From: Cladopsammia gracilis
Lineage: Eukaryota; Cnidaria; Anthozoa; Scleractinia; Dendrophylliidae
Direction: 5' to 3'
Assembly (NCBI GenBank): GCA_022457155.1
Contig: JAJGOT010000476.1
Coordinates: forward strand, 245,001 to 309,000
DNA: 64,000 nucleotides
Both the position numbers and the translations under genes were made by a program. Position 1 is the first letter of the stretch. Each line of letters starts with the position of its first letter. Under the pieces are notes generated by a model. The model saw nothing but the letters and a program-made list of their open reading frames with translations, ran no database searches and was not told where the DNA came from. Of the stretch, positions 22,418-35,000 are shown piece by piece.

Positions 22418-25400
22418 CTGAAGACACATTAGATGGTGTAAAATGAAGAAGCAATACAGTAACATAATAAGTAAGTGAGTTTCCGACAAACCATTGGTAA
22501 ATCAACGATGTCATTGACTGTACAGGGACAATTAAAAGGAGACCGACCAAATTTAGTTGATATTTTGCCGATATAATTGCGTTATAATTGGTTCATTGAA
22601 GTGTCCAAAGTTTTGTAACGGTTCGGCTCACGAAACTGCAAAACATAAATAAATAAATAAATTAATTAATTAATAACTCGACCAATATTTTTCTAATATC
22701 CAGTTTGAGATTCACAAGCTACTCTTTAAATATACAAGAAAAAGATAGTAAAAGTAACCAAAAAAACAGCCCAGTATATAGGCTACATTCTGGTTACCTA
22801 TAATTAAGATTGGGACCAAGATAAATCACAAACACATTCATTTATACGTGCGTGGCTTTCAGAAAACGCGAAATGCATGTACAACAATGGTATAAGATAT
22901 TCGCGTTTTACAAAAGACACTCGACTTTTAACTAAGAACAGCTCGGAGTCCTGTTGCGTTTTGGCTAAGACTTATTTGTGTCTTAATTTAGACGCGACAC
23001 ATTATCATGCTCTGTTTTTTGATATTTACCTAGACCAAAGAAATACACCATATTTGTAGAATTGCCGCCACAGTTCTCTTTATCGTTTCCTTTGCATGGC
23101 ATGTTACAGAGCGCATCATCTGCTTTGCCGTATTTTCCATAACGGTGCCCGCAGTAGCAAGTGTCAGCGTCCTGAAGCCCAAAGTACGAATAGCCCTTCT
23201 CCTCTAGTGCGCATGATCGTACACAGTCCTCTTGAGTGACAGATTTAACTGTAGTTTTGTCCGGCAGATCGTGTTGCACGCCGTCATCCTTGTAACAGCC
23301 AACTTTTTGGAAAAGCAGAAGCACGTCTTGTTTCTTTTCTTCTGGTTCTGCTGTAGCGAAAAACGCATATGCAGTTAATTTGATATTTGCACACATTACT
23401 GAATTTGATGCTAATGTATTGCATCTATCTCGCACTGGTTATCTTGAACACTAATTGCTTTTCCTAGAGTGGTGACAGTTGTCCCAGTACTCCTTAAGAG
23501 AAAGTTGTTAATGAGCTATTACACTGTAAAACGGAACTTTTGACTCAGGAAGCTTACCATTGAGATTAATAGAGCTGGCATTTTTCTGATAATCTTCGCT
23601 GCCGGTCTTCAACTCGGGTTTGGGAATTTTTGCTCTTTTTACGATGGGATTTTCAGCGTCTGGCTTGGAAACTATAATTAAACACAAGCGTTGTCAGATA
23701 TTTTGCCTCTTTATCCCCATAAGCGACAGAATTGCGAAGAAAACAAATACATAGAGGTTTGGTAGAAAATCTCGGAGACATTCTAGAATTTTGATGCATC
23801 GAACACAATCTGTTTCTTGTAGACCAGTTGAAAAGTATAAAGGCTTATTCCTCCCCTTCAAACAATATATCATGCTATCCAAGAAACGTACTGAAGCTTT
23901 ATATCGAGTAACTTTTCAAGGTTCCGTTGCAACACATCCTGTTATCTATCTTCTTATTGCGTACTAATACACAAGGCCTCTACGTTGCAACGTTACGCAC
24001 TATTAATTACAGCGTGTATACGTCCTGATTCTACTTTGCGATTACAATATTGCGCGACACTGGTGTACACACAGATTGTTGCATCTTGTGTCCGGGCGTT
24101 TTGACTTAAAAAGTTAATATTTAATTTATTTTGCAAATTAGCAATGAATAAACCCTGGTCTTTCCTGTTATAGTGCAATTTTATTTTTGAAGACATGTAT
24201 AGCATATTTGTTACCTTGGCAGTTTCTTCCAGTGAAATCAGATGTACATTTACACCGGTATCCATCCAGCCTCTTGCTGTCCCGGATGCATTTGGCCCCA
24301 TTCTCACACGGCTGAGGGTCACACTTGTTTCCTATAATCGATGTTTGATTCTTACTGGTTAAGGGCTCACTGACGTATATTTTCGGACCCGTTGCTAGCG
24401 ACAGTAATGGCTATTTATTTTTATTAATTTTAATCGTTTACATACGGTCAAAAACCCAAAAATGACGTCATCGAGCCACGCCCATGATCACATGACCAAT
24501 AACGAAAAAGTCTAAAATTTTTTGATGTGTCGCATTTTATCGGAAAATCGTTGACGTTGTTATGGTATTTATTCATTTTCCCATCATCGTAAGTAGGGAT
24601 TTCGTTTTAATTTGAAAAATAGATTTTCTAGAGAGATTTAAAATATTAAGCCCTTCAATAAATACAAAAAAAACCCACAACCGTCTATCTCCAGTTTACA
24701 ATATTTTGTAAGGTTTGCAATATTGAATTTAGTTAGTCTCACCTGAAGTTGATTCAGAACCTATAAAAAAAGAATGTAATAATATTAGTATTATGATGTG
24801 TAGTATTAATGTAATGTTATCATGTTATATTCACGCAATTAATTCTCGTGTTAGGTACTTCATATCCTCAATTATTTGTGTTGCTAAATCCACTGACCTG
24901 GAAATGAACAGTAGTTTTCCAACTTAAATGCAGCGGAAGATCAATCTTAATCTTAATGTACGATCAATCTCTCATTTTAATTTTAACATATTAAGGAAAA
25001 TGGGCCCAGCTATATCTCATTAAAATGTAAGAAATATAGATTGTAATCTAGTTCAACGTACCTATAATAATCGTTGTCATCATAATTCTTTTACTTTATG
25101 GAATCAGTTTCCTCTTTATATTAAACAATCGCCCAATTTGAGCGATTTTCGCAAAAAGTTAAGATCATTTGACTTTTTTAACCTTAAGGCCAGCTGTAAA
25201 TGTAACTATTGTCTATCATAGGGATTTTAGCGTCATAATTTTAACAGCGAGCACCCACCACTATCAGAGGAAATCAGACGGATGGCGCAGGATAGGGAAC
25301 AGTGGAGAAGGATCGTGGCCGACTGCCTTGCAGCCGGCTGAGTGAGTGTGTTTAATATTGAGGTTTTATCATAATTTATATATATTAACTTGGATTGTAT

Positions 25401-25996
25401 GTATATTAGTATATATATATATATAGTTTATATGTCTAATAAAGTTTTGTTTGTTGTTGTTGTTCAATATACAAGGTTAGGGTTAGGATTACACTGTTAA
25501 CGTAGATGGGTAATAGCATTTATATATTTTCACTCAATTTTTATATTTTGATATTCTTAATACTTAATACGATTTAAGATCGTCTTATGGCATCTTAATT
25601 GCGCCACCTTCTTTCAAAACTAAAGTGACTTTGGGTGACAGGGCCTTTAAAGTGACTTTGGGTGATAGGGCCTTTAAAGTGACTTTGGGTAATAGGGCCT
25701 TTAAAGTGACTTTGGGTAATAGGGCCTTTAACGTGGCTGCGATAAGTAACTTGTATACTTTTAAACGCCACTTGAGCATTTTCACGGAATATGCGCAATA
25801 TAAGCGCAATATAAGCATGTGGATGGACTAGCATCCCATCCATATTCCTAGTTGCTTCATGCTACGGAAACCGGGTTAAGCTCCGGCCGTGTGGGCCATC
25901 GTGGCCCGAGTGCGACTTTACCCTTTTTTTATAAGCATGATTATTATTATTATATAGGCAATTTTAAAGATTAAAATTATGATTATGATTATTATG

Positions 25997-26053
<57 letters not shown>

Positions 26054-29000
26054 ATTTACCTTAATTAGTTCCTTTATTTTTTTTTGTAAATTAAGTTACT
26101 TGTCATGCGTTTTACACATGAGCCTCTGGCTTGGATATGGTGGGCAACCTCATCCCACGCTTGACATTAATAAATTGATTGATTGATTGATTATTCTTAG
26201 GGCGCGTTCGATTGACCGTATTCCGGAATAGGAATAAATAGAATAGTCTATGAGATTTGTTTTTTTTAGGCACATTTGCAATGCAAATCTGGCAAAACAT
26301 TTATGCCTATAATACAGCAATCGCAGATGTTTAGTCAGTTTCCAGTGGCTTCCAAATTCCGAAAAGAAAAGCGCGATCAGTTTGTGACTATTCTGCATAT
26401 TCTTATTTTGGAATACGTCCAATCGAACGCACCGGGGTACCATTAGTGATCCTTCGGCACAAAGAGTAAATTTAGCTGGTGATCCTCACAGTGTGCTATC
26501 AACTTGAGCAGTTGAAAAAGCAATCGTAAAAAAATTCAGGTTTAGCTTGATCCCGTGCTGGGTTGATCAGGTTGCTTTTTTACTGCTTAAGTTGATAGCA
26601 CACTGCCAGGATCACAAATTTCACTCATGCTTCGTCAGCAGTTCACATATCATAATGATTTTCATATAACTGTATTAACTACAGTCTCCTTTCTATCTGA
26701 TATAGATGAACGATGAAAAAAATGTGTTTAGTCTCTTCTCCAACAAAGGCTTTGTTTCTGAACCGTTTAACAACTCAAGCAACAGAACAGGAGATATCGG
26801 AAAAACAATTTTAGCCAAGTATCCTTACCTTGAATCTCATCATCGGCCTCTTCATCTTTATCGTATTTACCGGCAGTGTGAGAAAACGCCACTGCGCTTG
26901 CTGAAAAGAAATCATTTTGATAGATTACAAATTGGATGATAACCGCCTAACGTACATAAAACGTTTTATCGTGAAAGAGTTGATTATTGTTCATCATTTT
27001 AAGGCACAATAATAAAGTGTACTGTCGTTTTTCTTACGATTTAGTGACTTTAGATGTAGATCGCGACGTTTTGACTGCTTACTGCTAGTCATGACTGGCG
27101 AATCATGACACGCGTATCCTGGCGGGTGAATCTTATATTTAACTGGCCGATCATGTACACTGTACTGAGATTTTTATGGATGTTTTTATATATTTCAAGA
27201 AGTCTGTAATTATTCTGTCAACTCAGTTTATGCGTGAATTTCCTTCACAATAATTGTGTGATCATAAGCGCACCATGACAGGCGAATCAAAGCCAGCGAA
27301 TCATGCTTGAAAAATCCGGGTACGCACACTGCAGTGAAATCGGTTGTAATGTATATATAGACTGAGGTTAATCAGCTAAAAGTTGTGTAATACTTGCAGT
27401 TGATTATCACGCTCCTGACACATGAAAACAAACTGAAGAAATTAGAATTCGTAAATAATGATTGAACTGTGGACACGAGCTTTTTATAAATAACTTGCTC
27501 CAGGAATGCACTTTCCATGAAAGTCCATGAAAAAAACCACTTGTATGTTTTGAATGTTCCTTGTTTAACGAAATGTTGCGACATGCAGGTAAATTTTTTT
27601 TCTCAGACGGATATCTGCTATTTTACTAATTTCATAAAGAAATTCTGAACACACGGAAGTGAACTCACAATCCAAGTCCTGCTCGTCCCAGTCTCCTGAC
27701 CCTGATCCGAACCCAGAATCCTGTTCGTCAACTTGTGAAATTTTTTCTGTGTAAGTAAAAAAAGAAAATCTGCTTTTCTCCTTGACTAAGAGGATAATTA
27801 ATATATGTGTCATCCATTCTGTAAGTAAACAGTAAATTTGGGTAAAAGTTCATGCAATGTGCGTTATTAATGCTGGGGTTTAGGCGTGCCGTCTTTGGTA
27901 GTGCGGTTAGGTCTAGGGCTGGATTACCTGTGTTACAACTTACACACATGAAGAGCATTATTACCTTTGACCGGACAGCTTTTCAGGTTTCCAATCTGTT
28001 GCTCGTCTAATGCTTTGTCGTAAATCTGTAAACAGGAAATTTTTCCCGCGAACCTCCTGTCGTCGCCATCCCTTGCACCAATTCTGATTGGATACTGAGT
28101 AGCAAGTTTGATCTGACCAATATTACGGCTCTTCACCATCTTGCCATTGTGCCACAGTTGTGCCACACCAGTCGTGTTGTCGTATGTTGCACCTACCTGA
28201 TTCCACTCGTTCAGCTGGTACAATAAAAGGTATAAAAATCACCATGTGACAGAACAGCAAAATTAAACACAAGAATCGCAAACATATGACAGAACAGCAA
28301 GGTTAAACACAAGAATCACAAAGATATTACAGAACAGCAAGGTTAAACACAAGAATCACAAACACATGACAGAACAGCAAGGTTAAGCACAAGAATCATA
28401 AACATATGACAGAACAGCAAGGTTAAGCACAAGAATCACAAACATATGACAGAACAGCAAGGTTAAACACAAGAATCGCAAACATATTACAGAACAGCAA
28501 GGTTAAACACAAGAATCACAAACACATGACAGAACAGCAAGGTTAAACACAAGAATCACAAACATATGACAGAACAGCAAGGTTAAACACAACAATCACA
28601 AACATATGACAGAACAGCAAGGTTAAACACAAGAATCACAAACACATGACAGAACAGCAAGGTTAAGCACAAGAATCACAAACATATTACAGAACAGCAA
28701 GGTTAAGCACAAGAATCACAAACATATTACAGAACAGCAAGGTTGAACACAAGAATCACAAACATATTACAGAACAGCAAGGTTAAGCACAAGAATCACA
28801 AACATATTACAGAACAGCAAGGTTAAACACGACAATCACAAACATATTACAGAACAGCAAGGTTAAACACGACAATCACAAACCTGTAAAACTCTTGATG
28901 CAATCGGTTTATGGAAAACTCCGTTGCGGTGCACAAATCTTACAAACAGCTCCGTAGATTCAAACTGCCACAAGTGTACACCCCAGCCGTCTGTTTTGTA

Positions 29001-32000
29001 GTTCAATATGGGTCCCCCACTCCCTGTGGGATATACGTTTGCCAGAATTGTCATGGAGTTCTGTGTATCTAGCTTGCCGTCATTGGGAATCTCAACAAAG
29101 GAATCCGCTGTTCCTTTGAATTCGTAGGCTCCATCTTCATTATCTGATGAAAATAAGAAGCACAAATCCAGTCGATTGGCTACTTAGGCGTCGTCTATTG
29201 AGTGATACACGAGGGCTTAGTAATAACAGTCAACCTTCAGATTAGAAAAGAGACTACGAGTAGGACTTTTGACTTTCAAACCAGTTACGTGTGCTTGTTA
29301 GTAATACTGTTTATCAGAATATCGTGCAGAAGAGACAGTAGCGCTAGTTTTATTCTCTTATACACACTTTTCTGTAATTACCTCCCTGTTTTGACCTGTG
29401 TAAAAGGAACGAAATTGGTGTTTAAACTAAAGCATGTATTGTGATTACAAGTTGACGTTAAATTGTTGGAAATAAAGTCTAAATGTCGATTTTTTAAAAT
29501 AACAAATAGTAAGGAAATTTCAGTGTACAAAAAAATGGATATGAATATCGCCTATTTTTGCTTGTAAAATTCCCGCGCGCCGCCATTTTGAATCTTTATG
29601 ACGTCAAATGGTTGCAAGTATTGTTAAGAATCAACTTTCTTTTGTTTGGAACAATGGGGAAACCATATGACATCACAAATATTCAAAATGGCGGCGCGCG
29701 GGAAATTTAAAAGCTAAAATAGGCGATATTCATTATCCAATTTTTGTGTACATTAAAATTATATTTCCACTTGTTATTAACATAACTGAACTTTAAACAT
29801 TATTTTCAACAATTTTACGTCAATTTGTTATAATAGTGGAGGTTTCCTTTTGTAAAGTCGTACTCGTGCTTGCACTTCAACCTTAAAGGTCATTATCGTT
29901 GCACACAAATCTTTATAGAGCTTTACAAGTGTACATTTACTAAATTGGTTGCTGCACCTTAATATAAATTGAATTATGATCATCCCTTACCATTCGGACC
30001 AGTGGTGAGGTCTACGTTGCTAAGCACTCCATTTTCGGTGTTAGGTCCGGCATCCTTTCCACCAAAGGCTTTGTTTAGTGGATACAAACCAACCGGCTTG
30101 GGTATGGCTGAAAAAACATTGGGAAGCAAAAGGTGGGTAAGAAATTCAGTAGCTAATGTAACTTTGTCTGTGATTGTAGTGAGGGGCTGGGGTATACTGC
30201 TTTTTACGTCAACATTTTCTGTTTTACTTCCTCCTTTCTCGCGAACTGACTTCGGGTTGACTTTAAGAAAGACAATCGTGACAATTAATTCGTCAAACTA
30301 TTCTACCCGGCACGAACAAGTTATGAAAATTGAACATCCAATGCTCAATAAGTTTCCTTTGTATGGTGGTGATATTCTAGGTAAAACAAATTTGCGCAAA
30401 TAGAATGTAAACAATAACAAAATTCGGACATGATAGTATCACCGCTGTGATTCTAAAGAGATGTGGTATTTTGTTTGACTTCTACAGCGATGCTCTCTTG
30501 AAGAGAGGAAAACGTAAACAATAGTCTATTTTGAATATTGACCCTGTTCGTCTGGTTGACCATTTGATTAGGCATGACTACACTAGCATTTTGGCTACCA
30601 GTGGATGAGTGAGATGCAGAGGAAGAATAAGAATATAAAGAACAGGAAAAGGGAAGGAAGAATATAATGTTATGAAAATTGAACAGCCGTCCATGACAAC
30701 TGTCCAAATCAAGAACGGAATGAATGCGAAACATCTGATCTCCTCAGAAAGTTTGGAAAGCAGTTTCACAAATGACTGCTGTATTTAGATCCTAAGGTAT
30801 AGCGATCAGTTTCATAAATGACTGCTGTATTTAGATCCTAAGGTATAGCGACTGCTACAACTGTAGACATTTTAATACTAAACACCTTTCCTTGGACAAA
30901 AACCGCATGTTTAACTCTGAACCCTCCGTCACTTATGAGTCCCCCTGGGTCTGTGTATTACAGCCTACAATGAGTACATACCTTCTTCTTGAGATGATGG
31001 TCCAGGACCCGTCCTTCCATCTAAGAAAAAAACAAACCATTTAAATATCAGTAATCAGTAAGAAATGCAATCCAACGATAGGCAAATTATTCATCTTGAT
31101 TTTTAACAACCGTTTTCTATTATATAATATATATTCTGTTCGTTTGACTAAAATAGTTCCTCTTTACTGAACAGTTGTTGTTCAGTAAATTCTGGCTTAA
31201 TCTTTGTCAAAATATGTGTCGTAGTGGATTTGTTGGATTATCCGCTGTATTACTCAATTTATATCTTAAAGCTAAATCAACTCTGGTGATCACGTTGCTG
31301 CCTTTCTCGTTTACTATGCCAAAGGCGTTCAGTTACACCTATCTTAACACTCATCTGTATTACTTCTAAAATTCATTAATAATTCATAACAACAACAACA
31401 ACAGCGTTTATTCGCACTGTAAAGTTACAAAGATGTGTATGTAATATATAAATTAAAAATAGATACAGTAGCTGGTTATCCAAAATAACTAAAAAGCTAA
31501 ACTAATTGGGTAACCATCATTTATAAATTAAAAATAATATACACGCGAGTCAGAAAAGTGGCTTTACATAGATTAACTAAATTTAATGTACACACCTTAA
31601 ATAGAAGTAGGGATTACAGAACAAATATACACGTACAAAATGAAATAAAATAAATAAATAATAAGTAATAAATAATGAATAAAAAAAGAAACTGTATGGA
31701 AATAGCACAAAATAGCACAAAATATCAATTAACAGTATAAATTAGTAGAAATTAATGAAGTGATAAGTTAGATCTCTTTTAAATGAGAAGCAGGTTAGAA
31801 TCTTGAATCTTTCATCAATTTCATTCCACAATTTAGGTCCATTATATCGAATATTAAATTTACCATAGTTTGTTCGGATCATAAGGAAAATACTAAAGAA
31901 ATTAAAATTTAATGAAGGTTTATAAATCCTGATACAGAACAGCTATGCTGTATCACTGATATGGCTGACTCGTCCCCAGTCGTCTCTCAATTCACGAGAG

Positions 32001-35000
32001 GAGCGCGGCCGAGGGGAGCGCGAGGTGTGATGGGAAGGAGGAAAGAGGGCCCATCACCCCTTTCGGTCGCGCTTCTCTCGTTCCGCGTCTATCCCCCACG
32101 CGCGTCTCCCGCGTCTTACCTAGAAAGACGACTGGGGACGAGTCAGCTGATATGGAATACTAATAGGAATGCTAATAAACTTCATCGCCATAGACGTCAA
32201 TGCAGCTAGCCATTATCAATATCCAAACAGTTCTGCCGCACTTTTTTATCTGTTACCTAGTAGCTGAGATATCAACCTGTTGATCCCTAATACTTTTGCC
32301 AGTAGTATTACTTAGTAGCTGAGATATCAACCTGTTGATCCCTCATAATTTTGTCAGTAGTATTACTTAGTAGCTGAGATATCAACCTATTGATGCTTCA
32401 TAATTTTGTCAGTAGTATTACTTAGTAGCTGAGATATCAACCTGTTGATCCCTCATAATTTTGTCAGTAGTATTACTTAGTAGCTGAGATATCAACCTGT
32501 TGATCCCTCATAATTTTGTTAGTAGTATTACTTAGTAGCTGAGATATCAACCTATTGATCCTTCATAATTTTGTCAGTAGTATTACTTAGTAGCCTGCTG
32601 ATCCTTATTTACCTCAAGTTATCTTTACTGTGCTCACCTGGTAACCGCCAGCTCAAGTGCACTCTTTTGATTGGACCTTCAAAATGACCACTGGGAAGCT
32701 CTACTGCCACTGATACGCAATCGGCCAGCTTATCAGCCTTCTGATATGCCTCCATGTAATAATATTTACCTTTCGTCAGGTGAAGACGCTCAGACTTTTG
32801 TTCTGGGAATCTGTAATAGAACAACTTATTGTATACTTGTACATGTTATTTGCACTTTTCGCAAAATTATAATTTGTTTGTTAGGAAGACATCGACAGCT
32901 AAACGGTAACTTATTGAAATAACGTTAAGAAATGATTTCAGCCAAATACCCAAATGCAAATGAAAATTACAAGGCTGTTTTTAAATTTACTTATCTGCAG
33001 ACTTTTTACATTGGAAATTGATTCATTCGGTACTTTTCACTGCGGGATAAATCTTGCCTGTTTACACCCGCCCTCTTCCCTGATCAGGAAAAATCGATTT
33101 TTCCTGACGGGAGGAGGCAGCTACGTACAGGCTAAAGAGAATCTTGCGCGTAATATACATTTTTTGCGCGATCTTTTCTCTCATTCTCTTTTTGGAGATA
33201 AAAAATCGCTGAAACGTCTTGTCAGTACAAAACCATGGTGCATTTGTACATTTATCAGGGTGAGTACATTAAGAAAGATTAAGATTTCACCTTGACATAC
33301 TATTTGAACTGCATGTTACTGATAAAAGTGAAAATTAAGGGTGTAATTCTAGATTGCGTTGTAGATCCATTTTGATCTTGTCTCTTTCTAATGTTTTTAT
33401 CTAGTCCAAGCATCGATTGCATAAATTAAGGTTTAAAATTACCTTTGTTAGTCAGCCCATAACAATTACTTTGTTATCGAATGATGATTATTGCTATCAA
33501 CAAAAACCTTCATGTACCACCAATTTACTTTTGCTTCCTTTGCTTAACATATTTATTCTGTGTTTTTCTTCGAATGACAATTTCGGATGAACTTTCCTAT
33601 TCCATTTGTTGTTGAATTTACATTCAAAAAGGCCAAACTTGAAATAGAGCATTGAACAACATAGCCCAGTTTATGTTTTTGTAACAATAAATATCACAGC
33701 TTGTTAAGGGGCATTAAAGGAGAATCTCGTTAATAATTTCATGTTTAAAGATTAATATCTCGACTTGCTCCATCACAATTCATGATCATTCACTTATCCC
33801 AGGCCATAAATGAATCTGAGCATGGGATGCTTTAGATATATTTTCAAGTTAAATTATTAATAGAAAACACGAAACTTTAAACAAGATACAGTTACTATCA
33901 CCTCAACAGCCAGTTATTAAAATAAAGCAAAAAAAAAAAATGCGAGCAGGGATGGCGGAGTAGTCAGAGGTCGGATTCGCTTCTCCATATGTGGGTCGAG
34001 ATTTTTTGTCAGATCTCGGCCCTGAGCCGGCTATTTCTGGAGGTACTCCGGTTTTCCTCCTTCACAAACATTTCCAATGAATTCTAATTTATACAGTAAA
34101 CGTAAGAGCTACTCTCTTATTTATTCAGTTTATTTGAAACTTCTCTTTCCTAATGACGCAACGTTAGTTACCTCCACAGTGAATGTCAATATTAATTTAG
34201 TAGCAGATTAAGAACCCAGACATTAAACAGCCCTTGCCTTTAGCTGAAATCACCAAGCTTACAGGCTGGTGGTCGTTTTTCATGTTAACGCGTGTCTTTG
34301 AATATTGTGCTCATTTTTAACATGAGTGTTTTGTTGTCCGGTATTTCAAGTAAACGTTCCATATTTAAAGGCATGTTTTCTTTTTAAAATATAGGCCCAG
34401 ATTTTAATGCAAATGTATACGGTTAGCAGCTCATTAAGTCCTTTGTTCATTATCAGTACACTCCGTGTTTTTAAATGATAACGAATGGCGGTAGACGCCT
34501 GTCAAGTGTATTTATCTTTTAGAAAGCAAATAGAAAAAATAAAAGTAAATACTATTTGTCATTTGAGTAACAACATGGAAACCATGCGTATGTGAGAAAA
34601 CAAATTTTACACGTGAAATGTTGATTTTTGTACAGAAAGGTACACGGTTATGGATGTAAGGAAAATTAATGGTTCTGTTGAGGGAAAATCACTTCACACA
34701 CAAGCCCGATCGAACCAACGAGATGGAACGTTTTTTCCAGCAATAACAAAAAAATATTCTCTAGAAAAACAGACGAAAACAAATACACTACACCACCGGA
34801 GTCTGCAGCAAAACAAAAGTGCTTCGAATCAAGGAAAATCAACGCTTCGTCTTCCTCGGATAAATGTGAAAAGAGAATCATTCAGCGTTTGTAAAAAATG
34901 CCATTCTCATGTTAATCTCTGTGCGTCTACAAGGAAAACTTCAGCTTCAGATAACAACACTTCGTCATTACACTCATTAAGGACAAAAAAACTCAATTTT

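Noticed and set aside
28240..28882. CRISPR-like regular array (also 32258, 40667, 47067 and 58753 arrays)
   Set aside because: Units are directly adjacent without unique spacers, the genome is eukaryotic, and no cas genes are present; these are minisatellites.
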